NCBI RefSeq assembly: GCF_007828955.1
Contig: NZ_VIVR01000001.1
Location: 124,001-188,000, forward strand
DNA: 64,000 bases
Source: Kitasatospora atroaurantiaca
Lineage (GTDB): Bacteria > Actinomycetota > Actinomycetes > Streptomycetales > Streptomycetaceae
Reading direction: 5' to 3'
The notes beneath the pieces are model-generated. The model saw nothing but the letters and a program-made list of their open reading frames with translations. It had not been told where the DNA came from and ran no database searches. Shown piece by piece: positions 53,659-64,000 of the stretch (positions within the stretch are counted from its first letter, which is position 1; every line of letters starts with the position of its first letter). A program made the position numbers and the translations under genes.

Positions 53659-53975
53659 GCCGGTTCGCCGACCGTGACGTGCAGCCGCACGTAGCCGTCG
53701 GCGACGCTCACGCGGTGGGTGCGCAGCGCCTGCTTGGCCGGCGGGCAGGTCGGCCTGCCCGTACGCAGGTCGAACGACGCTGCGTGCAGGGGGCATTCGA
53801 TGAGGCAGCCTTCCAGCCAGCCGTCGGCCAGCGAGGCGTCCTGGTGGGTGCAGGTGTCGTCGACGGCGTAGAGCTCGCCGTCCGCGTTGAAGACCGCGAC
53901 CGGGGCCGGGACGCCGTCGGTCACCCGGATCACCTCGCCGGGCGGCAGGTCCTCGAGTCGGCACACCGTGATCAT
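53655..53975 (-). CDS. Rieske-type [2Fe-2S] ferredoxin
   Basis: A 106-residue protein. The Rieske cluster ligands are C42/H44 in CTHQ and C61/H64 in CPLHAASF. Its length and the spacing between ligand pairs are those of bacterial oxygenase ferredoxins. It is the first gene of ferredoxin-reductase-glyA and has a TTGACA promoter with an IclR-type operator in its leader. Confidence 0.93.
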   Translation of the reverse strand: MITVCRLEDLPPGEVIRVTDGVPAPVAVFNADGELYAVDDTCTHQDASLADGWLEGCLIECPLHAASFDLRTGRPTCPPAKQALRTHRVSVADGYVRLHVTVGEPA

Positions 53976-53991
53976 TGGGAACCTCCCCTCA

Positions 53992-54031
53992 GAGTTGCGT
54001 AATAATCAACTCGATGCGACATGCGCAACTC
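53992..54031. promoter_or_regulatory. IclR-type operator, GAGTTGCG-N24-CGCAACTC (ferredoxin promoter)
   Basis: GAGTTGCG at 53992-53999 and CGCAACTC at 54024-54031 form an inverted repeat with exactly 24 bp between arms. The same arrangement occurs at 58161-58200. It lies between the -10 box and the ferredoxin start, a position suited to repression. Confidence 0.7.
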
Positions 54032-54037
54032 TTCACC

Positions 54038-54066
54038 ATGGTTTCGGCACCCTGAGCCAGTGTCAA
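54038..54066 (-). promoter_or_regulatory. Candidate promoter of the ferredoxin-reductase-glyA operon
   Basis: On the minus strand TTGACA (54061-54066) and AACCAT (54038-54043) are separated by 17 nt. The operator starts 7 bp downstream. GTCAAGAGGGCC across the -35 (54062-54073) recurs at the soxB promoter (45674-45685). Confidence 0.5.
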
Positions 54067-54111
54067 GAGGGCCGTCAAAGCCCCTTCACGCGGCCGGAAT
54101 CGATGCATAAT

Positions 54112-54128
54112 GTTGCGCCATGAGCAAC
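54112..54128. promoter_or_regulatory. IclR-type site overlapping the iclR start codon
   Basis: GTTGC-N7-GCAAC spans the ATG at 54120-54122 and shares the TTGCGCCAT core with the soxB/betA site. GCATAATG just upstream is also found beside the site at 58341. This suggests autoregulation. Confidence 0.5.
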
Positions 54129-54914
54129 AGCGTGAGACTGCCCGGTACGTCGAGAGAGACCGAGTCCCCTGTGCAGTCCGTCGACAGGGCTGTGACGATC
54201 CTCGAACTCCTGGCCCGCCGGGGCGAAGCAGGCGTCACCGAGATCGCCGCCGAGCTCGGGGTTCACAAGTCCACCGCGTTCCGCCTGGTCGCCGCGCTGG
54301 AGATGAGGGGGCTCGTCGAACAGCCGGGCGAGCGGGGAAAGTACCGGCTGGGCCTCGGGCTGGTCCGGCTCGCGGGCGCGGCGACGGCCCGGCTGGACCT
54401 GTCGCAGCAGAGCCGGCCGATCTGCGAACGCTTGGCGGCAGAGGTCGCCGAGACCATCAACATCGCGATCCTCGACGACGACGCGGCCGTCAACATCGAC
54501 CAGGTACTGGGTCCTTCGGCCGTCACCACGCACAACTGGGTGGGCCAGCGCACGGCGCTGCACGCCACGTCGAGTGGCAAGGTCCTGCTGGCCCATCTGT
54601 CGGAGGCCGCACTCGAGCGCCGCCTCGCCGAGCCCTTGACCTCGTACACCGCGCGGACGATCACCGACCCCCGGAAGCTTCGCAGGCAGCTGGAGAACGT
54701 CCGCACCGAGGGATTCGCCTGCACCATCGAGGAGTTGGAGACCGGCCTCAACGCCGTCGCCGCCCCGCTCTTCGCCTACCACGGGCAGGTGGTGGCCGCG
54801 GTCAGCGCCTCGGGGCCTTCCTACCGGCTGTCCGAGCCCCGCATTCTGGAGGTGGCCGCGGCGGTGCAGCGGGCCGCCCAGGAGATCTCGGCACGGCTCG
54901 GGTACGTCCGCTGA
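54120..54914 (+). CDS. IclR family regulator of the betaine pathway
   Basis: A 264-residue protein starting MSNSVRLPGTSRETESPVQS. The N-terminal winged helix (VTEIAAELGVHKSTAFRLVA followed by ALEMRGLV) leads to the IclR ligand domain (INIAILDDDAAVNIDQVLGP; LHATSSGKVLLAHLS). It lies inside the catabolic cluster, divergent from the ferredoxin operon, and shared inverted repeats occur at the pathway promoters. It probably senses a pathway compound such as betaine or choline. Whether it represses or activates is not shown by sequence. Confidence 0.93.
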   Translation: MSNSVRLPGTSRETESPVQSVDRAVTILELLARRGEAGVTEIAAELGVHKSTAFRLVAALEMRGLVEQPGERGKYRLGLGLVRLAGAATARLDLSQQSRPICERLAAEVAETINIAILDDDAAVNIDQVLGPSAVTTHNWVGQRTALHATSSGKVLLAHLSEAALERRLAEPLTSYTARTITDPRKLRRQLENVRTEGFACTIEELETGLNAVAAPLFAYHGQVVAAVSASGPSYRLSEPRILEVAAAVQRAAQEISARLGYVR

Positions 54915-54917
54915 AGC

Positions 54918-54943
54918 GGGGCGCCAGGCAGTTCTGACGCCCC
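54918..54943. terminator. Terminator between iclR and the APC permease gene
   Basis: GGGGCGCCAG and CTGACGCCCC form a 10-bp stem with one mismatch and a 6-nt loop in the 38-bp gap between convergent genes. Confidence 0.6.
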
Positions 54944-54952
54944 GTCATCACC

Positions 54953-56536
54953 TCAGACCTCGCCGACCAGGCCGTCGTCGGGCAGCGGTTCGGCCACTCG
55001 GCCACTCCCCCGCCGGGCGAGGTAGACGCCCGCACCCACGGCCGTGATGACCGCGACGAAGACGACGGCACCCCACTGGAAGTACCAGTGGTCGCTGCCG
55101 TAGACGGCGGCGCGCGGCCAGGCGAGGTTGACGGTCATGGCCGCACCGTAGAGCACGGCGACCAGGTTCACGGCGGTACCCCAGCGCCCGAGGTTGAAGT
55201 GCGTCCCGTGCTCCGCGCGCGGCCACTGACCGCGCAGACGGCGCAACAGCATCGGTGCGGTGACCATGAGGTAGGGGATGTAGAAGAGGATGATGGCGAC
55301 CGAGGTGAGGATGTAGAAGACCCGCTGGTTGCCGATGTTGACCAGGAGCAGGCCGATGGTCAGCGCGCCGGTGAGGAGGGCGGGCACCATGGGCGTCTTG
55401 GACCGGGGGGAGACCTTGGCGATGGCATGGCCGAACGGGAGTCGGCCGTCCCGGGCCATGGCGAACAGCAGCCGGATCGCCGCCGTCTGCACGGCCAGAC
55501 AGCAGACCGTGATGGCGATCGCCGAGCAGACCAGGAAGGCGTCGCCCAGGCCGGTGCCGAGGGTGGACTTGATGAGGTAGGGCATGCCCAGGGTGCCCAG
55601 CTCCTTGGCGTTGACGTCGCCCACGGCCATCATGCCGACCAGCATCAGCAGTCCGCCCGCGATGAAGGCGGCGGTGATCGCCCGGACGATGGCGCGCGGG
55701 GCGTGGCGGCGCGGCTCCCTGGTCTCCTCGGCGAGCGAGCCGGCGGTGTCGAAGCCGTAGAAGACGTAAGCGCTCATCAGGGACGCGACCAGGAAGGCCC
55801 CGAGATAGCCCCAGGAGTGGCCGGCTCCGGTGCCCTGGGTCTGCAGGATGACCTGCGGACCGCGGTGGATGTGCACGGCGAGCATGACGATCAGCAGGGT
55901 GACGCCGATGAGCTCGACGGCCACGCCGAGGTTGTTGATCTTCGCCATCAGGCGGACGCCGATGAGGTTGACCACGGTGGTGAACACCACCAGGCCGAGG
56001 GCGAGCAGGATCGCGTTCTTGGCGCCGTTCGGCGTGGTGGTCAGTCCGGCGTCGTCGGCGCCGCCGACGATCTGGAAGGCCAACGAGACCTGCGGAAGGA
56101 TGATCTGGTACGCGACGGCGACGGCGGCCGCCGTGACGATCGACCCGATGGCCATGATCCAGCCCGACATCCAGGAGGTGGCGGGGCGGGCGATCTGCTT
56201 GGACCACTGGTACACGCCGCCGGCCAGCGGGAACTGCCCGGACATCTCGGCGAAGCAGAGGGCGACGGCGAGTTGGCCGAAGAAGACCAGCGGCCAGGTC
56301 CAGATGAAGGCCGGTCCGCCGGAGCCGAAGCCGAAGCCGAAGAGCTGGAAGACGCCGGTCATGATGGAGATGTAACTGAAGCCGGCGGCGAAACTGGAGA
56401 AGGAACCGAGCGATCGCTCCAACTCCTGGCGGTAGCCGAAGCGCGCGAGGTCGCGGCTGTCGTCGCCGGTCGACCCGGGCGGGGAGGCGGGCGCGGGTCC
56501 GTCGGTCAGTCCGGTGTTGCCTGATCGCTCACTCAA
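54953..56536 (-). CDS. APC superfamily permease, probable choline/amine/amino acid importer
   Basis: A 527-residue protein with about 12 membrane segments. TTG 56536 has GGAG 8 nt upstream; the much longer frame upstream is a shadow of the aldehyde dehydrogenase gene. Signature strings are GSFSSFAAGFSYISIMTGVF and WSGWIMA-like ARPATSWMSGWIMAIGS, and YGFDTAGSLAEETREPRRHA in the conserved cytoplasmic loop. Its place between betB and iclR suggests that it imports choline, glycine betaine or a related amine. Substrate unproven. Confidence 0.88.
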   Translation of the reverse strand: MSERSGNTGLTDGPAPASPPGSTGDDSRDLARFGYRQELERSLGSFSSFAAGFSYISIMTGVFQLFGFGFGSGGPAFIWTWPLVFFGQLAVALCFAEMSGQFPLAGGVYQWSKQIARPATSWMSGWIMAIGSIVTAAAVAVAYQIILPQVSLAFQIVGGADDAGLTTTPNGAKNAILLALGLVVFTTVVNLIGVRLMAKINNLGVAVELIGVTLLIVMLAVHIHRGPQVILQTQGTGAGHSWGYLGAFLVASLMSAYVFYGFDTAGSLAEETREPRRHAPRAIVRAITAAFIAGGLLMLVGMMAVGDVNAKELGTLGMPYLIKSTLGTGLGDAFLVCSAIAITVCCLAVQTAAIRLLFAMARDGRLPFGHAIAKVSPRSKTPMVPALLTGALTIGLLLVNIGNQRVFYILTSVAIILFYIPYLMVTAPMLLRRLRGQWPRAEHGTHFNLGRWGTAVNLVAVLYGAAMTVNLAWPRAAVYGSDHWYFQWGAVVFVAVITAVGAGVYLARRGSGRVAEPLPDDGLVGEV

Positions 56537-56579
56537 TGGGGACGCTCCAAGGGCGGGCACGGCTGCGGGGGAAGGTACT

Positions 56580-56630
56580 GCGGGGTGCTGCAGGTGGTGC
56601 TGCGGGGGTGCTGCGGGTGGTGCGCTCGGA
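56580..56630. repeat. Imperfect GGTGCTGC direct repeats
   Basis: Three imperfect copies of GGTGCTGCRGG lie in the 109-bp gap between the aldehyde dehydrogenase stop and the permease start. They may be remnants of slippage; no hairpin is evident. Confidence 0.4.
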
Positions 56631-56645
56631 GAACGGCGCGCTGCG

Positions 56646-58142
56646 TCAGCCGGCGAACCAGCGCTGCGGTGCCGGGCTGACGGTGCGCCAGATGTGCTTG
56701 GTCTCCTGGTACTCGCGCAGGCCCGAGGGGCCGAGTTCGCGACCGGTACCGGACTGCTTGAACCCGCCCCACTCGGCCTGCGGGACGTACGGGTGGTAGT
56801 CGTTGATCCATACCGTGCCGAGCCGCAGCCGGGCGGCAACGCGCTCACCGCGGCCGGCGTCCTGCGTCCAGACCGCGCCCGCCAGGCCGTAGGGCGTGTC
56901 GTTGGCGAGGGCCACCGCCTCGTCCTCCTCCTCGAAGGTCTCGACGGTGAGGACCGGCCCGAAGATCTCCTCGCGTACCACTGCCATCTCGGCACGGCAG
57001 CCGTCGAGGACCGTCGGCCGCAGGAAGTAGCCGTCCTGGAGGCCGAGTTCGGTCGGGCGGCCGCCACCGGCGCGGAGGACCGCGCCCTCGGCGAGAGCGA
57101 CGGCAAGGTGGCTCTCGACCTTCACGCGATGCTCGGCGGAGATCAGCGGGCCGGTCTCGGTCTCCTTGGCCAGGCCGCTGCCGAGCCGGATCAGGTCCGC
57201 GCGGCGGGCCAGTTCGGCAGTGAACTCCTCGTGCAGGCTGCGGTGGAGCAGCAGCCGCGAGCCCGCCGAACAGACCTGTCCGGAGTGCAGGAAGGCGGCG
57301 GTGAGGGCGAAGTCCACGGCCGTGTCCAGGTCCGCGTCGGCGAAGACGATGTTGGGATTCTTGCCGCCGAGCTCCAGCGCCACCCGCTTGACGGTCGCCG
57401 CCGCAGCGCGCATGACCGAACGGCCGGAGGCCAGGCCGCCGGTGAAGGAGACCAGGTCCACCATCGGGTGTTCGGCGAGCACCGCACCCACGGCTCCGGG
57501 GCCCAGCACCAGGTTGGCCGTTCCGTCCGGCGCGCCGGCCTCGGCCAGCCGCTCCTGGAGCAGTTCGAAGAGGCGGATGGTGGTCAGCGGGGTGAGCTCG
57601 CTGGGCTTGGCGACCACCGCGTTGCCGGCGGCCAACGCCGGTGCGACCTTCCAACAGATCTGCAGCAGCGGGTAGTTCCACGGCGTGATGAGCGCGCAGA
57701 CGCCGACGGGTTCGTGCACCACCCGGCTGACGGCGTCCGGCCGTCCGGTGTCCACGGTCCGCCCGGCGTCGGTGGTGGCGAGCGCCGCGTAGTAGCGGAG
57801 TACGGCGGTGGCGTCGTCGACGTCCATCCGGCTCTCGGCCAGGGTCTTGCCGGTGTCGAGGGTCTCCAGCAGGGCCAGTTCCTCGCGGTGCTGCTGCAGG
57901 GCGTCGGCTGTGGCGGTGAGCACGCCGGCGCGCCGGACGGTGGGGGCAGCGGCCCATGAGCCCTCGTCGAAGGCGGCCCGGGCAGCGCGTACCGCCGACT
58001 CGACGTCCGTCGCCGACGCCTCCGCGACCGTGGCCAGCAGGCTCGCGTCGTACGGGTTGACGACCCGTCGCTCGCCGCCGTCCCGGGCGGTGGCCCAAGA
58101 GCCGCTGATCAGCATGGAGTTCGGGTTACTGATTGGGCGCAC
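56646..58142 (-). CDS. betB: Betaine aldehyde dehydrogenase-type enzyme
   Basis: A 498-residue aldehyde dehydrogenase. GTG 58142 was preferred to ATG 58160 because AGGAGG lies 8 nt before it, while ATG 58160 abuts the operator. Catalytic Glu is in VALELGGKNPNIVFADAD and Cys in HSGQVCSAGSRLLLH. The cofactor segment is ITPWNYPLLQICWKVAPALA. In this cluster it should oxidise betaine aldehyde from BetA to glycine betaine. Note that the loop usually reading FTGSTxxG is FTGGLASGRSV. Confidence 0.9.
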   Translation of the reverse strand: MRPISNPNSMLISGSWATARDGGERRVVNPYDASLLATVAEASATDVESAVRAARAAFDEGSWAAAPTVRRAGVLTATADALQQHREELALLETLDTGKTLAESRMDVDDATAVLRYYAALATTDAGRTVDTGRPDAVSRVVHEPVGVCALITPWNYPLLQICWKVAPALAAGNAVVAKPSELTPLTTIRLFELLQERLAEAGAPDGTANLVLGPGAVGAVLAEHPMVDLVSFTGGLASGRSVMRAAAATVKRVALELGGKNPNIVFADADLDTAVDFALTAAFLHSGQVCSAGSRLLLHRSLHEEFTAELARRADLIRLGSGLAKETETGPLISAEHRVKVESHLAVALAEGAVLRAGGGRPTELGLQDGYFLRPTVLDGCRAEMAVVREEIFGPVLTVETFEEEDEAVALANDTPYGLAGAVWTQDAGRGERVAARLRLGTVWINDYHPYVPQAEWGGFKQSGTGRELGPSGLREYQETKHIWRTVSPAPQRWFAG

Positions 58143-58160
58143 GCCACCGCCTCCTGACAT

Positions 58161-58200
58161 GAGTTGCGTGATACGAGACTTCTGCCTTCATTCGCAACTC
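58161..58200. promoter_or_regulatory. IclR-type operator, GAGTTGCG-N24-CGCAACTC (betB promoter)
   Basis: GAGTTGCG at 58161-58168 and CGCAACTC at 58193-58200 with 24 bp between, the same arms and spacing as at 53992-54031. The spacers differ in sequence, which argues for functional conservation. Confidence 0.75.
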
Positions 58201-58211
58201 GATGCCGCCCC

Positions 58212-58240
58212 AGCATGGGAGCCGGACCCATCGACGTCAA
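58212..58240 (-). promoter_or_regulatory. Candidate betB promoter
   Basis: Minus strand TTGACG (58235-58240) and CATGCT (58212-58217) with a 17-nt spacer. The operator begins 11 bp downstream, the same layout as at the ferredoxin promoter. Confidence 0.45.
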
Positions 58241-58279
58241 TACAGCTGCGTTAATCCGTCGTAAACGCCCGCAAGTTGA

Positions 58280-60859
<2,580 letters not shown>

Positions 60860-60891
60860 CCGGCACCCCTCCCGACGAAAGGCAGACCCAG

Positions 60892-62013
60892 GTGACCAGC
60901 ACCGAGCTCCCGGCCAGCCTGATCCGCACTCTGCCGGGTTCCGCGTACACGGACCCGCAGGTCTTCGCGCTGGAGCAGGAGAAGATCTTCGAGCAGATGT
61001 GGTTCTGCGCCGCCCGCGCATCCGACCTGGCCGCGCCCGGCAACTTTCGCACCGTCCAGGTCGGGCGGGAGAGCGTCCTGGTGACCCGCTCCCGCGACCA
61101 TTCCGTCAGGGCATTCCTCAACATCTGCCGCCACCGCGGCGCGCGGCTGTGCACGGAGGAGTCCGGCGAGGTCAAGCGAGCCTTCCAATGCCCGTACCAC
61201 GCCTGGACGTACGGCCTGGACGGCAAGCTGGTGGCCGCGCCCAACCTGACCAGCATGCCCGACGTCGACCGGACGGCCTACGGACTGATCCCGGTGCACG
61301 TCCGGGAGTGGCTCGGCTACGTCTGGGTGTGCCTGGCGGCCGATCCGCCGTCCTTCGAGGAGGACGTGATCGGGGCCGCGACGGAGCGGCTCGGTGACCC
61401 GCGGGCCATCGAGCACTACCAGGCGGACGAGCTCGCCGTGGGCCGTACCCTCCACTACGAGGTGCGCGCCAACTGGAAGTTGATCGTCGAGAACTTCATG
61501 GAGTGCTACCACTGCGCCACCATCCACCCCGAACTCACCGAGGTCCTACCGGAGTTCGCGGACGGCTATGCCGCGCAGTACTACGTCGGGCACGGTGCCG
61601 AGTTCGCCGCCGAGGCAGAGGGATTCACCGTCGACGGCAGTCCGGGCGTCGAGCGGATCCCCGGCGTCTCGCAGGACCAGGACCGCAGGTACTACGCGAT
61701 CACCGTCAAGCCGCAGGTGTTCATCAACCTGGTGCCCGACCACGTGATCGTCCTTCGGATGTACCCGCTCGCCGCGGACCACACGGTGCTGGAGTGCGAC
61801 TGGCTCTTCCTCAAGGAGGTCGTCGACTCGGGAAAGGACCTCAGCCGCTCGGTCGAACTGTTCCACCGGGTCAACATGCAGGACTTCGACGCGTGCGAGC
61901 GCTGCCAGCCCGCGATGGACTCCCGCGCCTACGCCGCGGGCGGCGTGCTGGTGCCCAGCGAGCACCACATCCGGGCCTTCCACGACTGGGTCGAGGGCCG
62001 GCTCCGGGGATGA
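60892..62013 (+). CDS. gbcA: Rieske oxygenase alpha subunit, probable glycine betaine demethylase
   Basis: A 373-residue protein, GTG start with AAGGCAG upstream, 32 nt after the dimethylglycine oxidase. The Rieske site is CRHRG (about C79/H81) and CPYHAWTYG (about C100/H103). The mononuclear iron site is in NFMECYHCATIHPELTE, with a C-terminal Asp in MQDFDACERCQP or nearby. It resembles GbcA-type glycine betaine monooxygenases, which give dimethylglycine and formaldehyde. Electrons would come from the ferredoxin/reductase pair at 52474-53975. Confidence 0.88.
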   Translation: MTSTELPASLIRTLPGSAYTDPQVFALEQEKIFEQMWFCAARASDLAAPGNFRTVQVGRESVLVTRSRDHSVRAFLNICRHRGARLCTEESGEVKRAFQCPYHAWTYGLDGKLVAAPNLTSMPDVDRTAYGLIPVHVREWLGYVWVCLAADPPSFEEDVIGAATERLGDPRAIEHYQADELAVGRTLHYEVRANWKLIVENFMECYHCATIHPELTEVLPEFADGYAAQYYVGHGAEFAAEAEGFTVDGSPGVERIPGVSQDQDRRYYAITVKPQVFINLVPDHVIVLRMYPLAADHTVLECDWLFLKEVVDSGKDLSRSVELFHRVNMQDFDACERCQPAMDSRAYAAGGVLVPSEHHIRAFHDWVEGRLRG

Positions 62014-62597
62014 CCGTGCGCCGAAGGACTCCTGGGGGCCTCGGCTGCGGCGGTCGGGGTCGTGATCACCGGTACCGCAGGCCGAGCGTCCTCACCCGAC
62101 GACAGGTCACCGCCTGAACCCTGTCGCAGGGCTCTCTCCGACCGAGCGCTCAGGGGCCCGACGCGTTGTCGGCCTCCGCGACCCTTCCCGCACTCGCCGT
62201 GGACCTCGGCCTGACGGCGTGCCCGGACCGCCTGGCCCTGCGCCAGATGGTGAGCACCGAGCCGGGTGACGGTCCCGCTCGGCGATCAGCCAAACCTGCC
62301 CGGCACGGGAGCGGGCAGCCCTTGGTGTACATGGCGGGCGTGCGGCGGGGGGTGGACGGTTCGTATGCTTCCGTACGCCCCGGAGGCGCGGTACCGGGCT
62401 CCCCCGTCGCCATGCTGCTATGAGAACCGGGTGTCACACAGGGGACGCCACCCGTCGGCGACGCCCCGGCGCATCTCATCGGCGCCGCAGGGAGACAGAT
62501 CCGGCCGCTGTAGCGTCCGCCCCCCTGGGGCCGCCGCGTGCCCAGGACCACTCCGACCGGCCCGCCCGACAGTCGCTGACCGCACAGGAGGCACACC
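62014..62597. other. Non-coding gap before the P450 gene
   Basis: About 580 bp. A frame at 62166-62423 has codon bias but no ribosome-binding site and no family resemblance, so I do not call it. The AGGAGG at about 62586 belongs to the P450 gene. No strong hairpin after the Rieske gene was found. Confidence 0.45.
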
Positions 62598-63950
62598 TTG
62601 CCGCTCTCACCACCTGTCATCGCGCCCGGGGCGCTGCCGCTGGTCGGCCATGCGGGGCGACTGCTGCGCGACCCGATGGAGTTCTTCACCGCGCAGCGGG
62701 GCGTGGGCCCGGTGGTGGGCATCCGCCTCGGTCCGCACACGGCGTACCTGGTCACCGACCCGGAGCTGGTCCGCAGCATGCTGGTGGGCGGGTACCGGGA
62801 CTTCGACAAGGGCGGGCTGTTCTTCGACGCGGTCCGGAGCCTGGCGGGGAACGGGCTGGCGACGTGCTCGGCCGGGGACCACGCCCGCCAACGCCCGCTG
62901 ATGCAACCGGCGTTCCAGCCGTCGGTGCTGCCTCGCTACACCGCGGTGATGAGCGCCTGCGCGGAGGAGGTCAGCGGTGCGTGGCAGGCGGGCAGCACGC
63001 TGGCGCTCGACCAGGAGATGCGGCGCATCACCGCACTGGTGGCGACCCGCACCCTGGTCACGTCGAAGGAGGGTGCCCAGGCCGCGGCGGAGGTGGAGCG
63101 CGGGCTGCCGCTGCTCCTTCCGGCGCTTCACCGGCGCGTGTTCATTCCCGTCCCCTGGGTGCACCAGGTGCCGACTCCCGGCAATCGGCGCTTCGAACGG
63201 ACCCGGGCCCGGCTGCGCGAGGCCGTGGACCAGGTGGTCACCCAGTACCGGCGCAGCGGTGCGGGCCACGGGGATCTGCTGTCACTGATCATGGAGGCCC
63301 GCAGCGAGGAGGACGGGTCGGGGCTGAGCGATGTCGAGATCCGCGACCAGATCATGTCGGTCCTCCTCGCGGGCATCGAGACCACCGCCAGTCTGCTCTC
63401 CTGGGCACTCCACCTGGTGTCCCGGCATCCCGGGGTCCGCCGGAGACTGGAGACGGAGGTGAAGACGGTGCTGGGCGGAAGGACCGCCGACCACCAGGAC
63501 CTGGTACGGCTGCCCTACTGCAGGTACGTGCTCACCGAGACCATGCGGCTCTACCCGCCGGCCGCCCTGCTGTCGCGGGCCACCACCACCGATGTGGAAC
63601 TGGCCGGGACGCCGATCCCCGCCGGCAGCGACGTGCTCTTCTGCGTGTACGCCCTCCACCGCGATCCGCAGGTCTTCGCGGAGCCCGGGCGCTTCGATCC
63701 GGACCGCTGGCTGCCCGAGCGGGTGACCCCGGTCCAGCGCAAGGGGTTGTTCTCGCTGGGTGCCGGACGGCGCAAGTGCATCGGCGACTCCTTCGGTCTC
63801 ATCGAGGCGACCATTGCGCTGGCCACGATCACGGCCCGCTGGCACCTGCGGCCTGCGGACCGGCGTCCCGTCCGGCCCGTCATGCGGACCACCCTGATGC
63901 CCTCCTCGCTCCGCATGACGCTCGAACCGCGCACGGCCGGTTCTGGCTGA
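62598..63950 (+). CDS. Cytochrome P450
   Basis: A 450-residue P450 starting at TTG 62598, with AGGAGG 7 nt upstream. I-helix oxygen-binding motif AGIETTA (about residue 258), EXXR as ETMR (about 314), and heme loop FSLGAGRRKCIG with Cys near 393. The heme loop and the PxxAxLLSR segment after EXXR (PPAALLSRATTTDVELAG) resemble the CYP170/CYP183-type terpene oxidases of streptomycetes, but no terpene cyclase is in the window. Redox partners are not adjacent. It begins a new unit, unrelated to the betaine genes as far as can be seen. Confidence 0.92.
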   Translation: MPLSPPVIAPGALPLVGHAGRLLRDPMEFFTAQRGVGPVVGIRLGPHTAYLVTDPELVRSMLVGGYRDFDKGGLFFDAVRSLAGNGLATCSAGDHARQRPLMQPAFQPSVLPRYTAVMSACAEEVSGAWQAGSTLALDQEMRRITALVATRTLVTSKEGAQAAAEVERGLPLLLPALHRRVFIPVPWVHQVPTPGNRRFERTRARLREAVDQVVTQYRRSGAGHGDLLSLIMEARSEEDGSGLSDVEIRDQIMSVLLAGIETTASLLSWALHLVSRHPGVRRRLETEVKTVLGGRTADHQDLVRLPYCRYVLTETMRLYPPAALLSRATTTDVELAGTPIPAGSDVLFCVYALHRDPQVFAEPGRFDPDRWLPERVTPVQRKGLFSLGAGRRKCIGDSFGLIEATIALATITARWHLRPADRRPVRPVMRTTLMPSSLRMTLEPRTAGSG

Positions 63951-64000
63951 CCTTTCCTCCGCCCTCCTCCGCGTCCGGTTCAGTCATATCCCTCACGCCA

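Noticed and set aside
56537..57106. N-terminal extension of the APC permease
   Set aside because: It overlaps betB in another frame and has low-complexity composition. TTG 56536 has a proper ribosome-binding site and begins at the conserved protein.
62166..62423. An 85-codon frame before the P450 gene
   Set aside because: No ribosome-binding site, no domain, and low-complexity C-terminus.

Overview
The window is high-GC DNA with GTG/TTG starts, ATGA-type gene overlaps, lipoprotein and Tat signal sequences, a mycothiol-dependent formaldehyde enzyme and SpoIIE-type ATPase remnants. Together these point to a streptomycete-type actinomycete chromosome (Streptomyces, Kitasatospora or a close relative), probably an accessory or catabolic region. 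I see no rRNA, tRNA, CRISPR array or replication origin.

Layout. (1) 1-11.6 kb: a sugar or sugar-acid uptake and breakdown cluster. Two genes (epimerase, DUF2264) run leftward. A binding-protein ABC importer without its own ATPase, a hydroxyacid dehydrogenase, a Gfo/Idh/MocA oxidoreductase, a DUF993 aldolase-like protein, an epimerase and glycerate kinase run rightward. (2) 11.7-13 kb: an ArsR regulator between two SRPBCC proteins, with twin operators. (3) 13-21 kb: secreted glycosidases: GH3, a GH59 galactocerebrosidase-like enzyme with a ricin-type domain, a GH27 alpha-galactosidase with CBM and ricin domains, and a GH43-like enzyme with an AbfB domain. LacI-type operators lie between the divergent GH59 and GH27 genes. 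(4) 21-23.6 kb: small genes, including an Lrp/LysE divergent pair. (5) 24-36.6 kb: a five-gene operon encoding a DUF4132-like protein, a 1651-residue protein, a YehL-type MoxR AAA+ ATPase, a DUF5682-VWA fusion and a SWIM zinc-finger protein. It ends in a 19-bp-stem terminator. A GTPase-like gene with two membrane genes converges on it. (6) 39.5-62 kb: a complete predicted choline -> glycine betaine -> dimethylglycine -> sarcosine -> glycine -> serine pathway. Its parts are betA, betB, a Rieske oxygenase with ferredoxin and reductase, dimethylglycine oxidase, soxBDAG, mscR for formaldehyde, glyA, an APC permease and an IclR regulator. The regulator's probable operator (GAGTTGCG-N24-CGCAACTC, plus half sites) recurs at the pathway promoters. 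(7) 47.6-50.3 kb, inside region 6: nested insertions. An IS110-family element sits inside a TnpB-type element, which sits inside a degraded NarL/LuxR response-regulator gene. (8) 62.6-63.95 kb: a cytochrome P450.

The most informative finding is in the IS110 element. Because the interrupted tnpB reading frame gives its exact ends, four guide segments of a bridge RNA can be read directly in its 585-nt left non-coding end. Two match the element's own ends (donor loop). Two match the genomic target (target loop), and this loop is enclosed by a perfect 9-bp stem. Other notable features are the IclR regulon architecture, the fused DUF5682-VWA protein in the MoxR operon, and G-rich short repeats inserted in frame in two genes.
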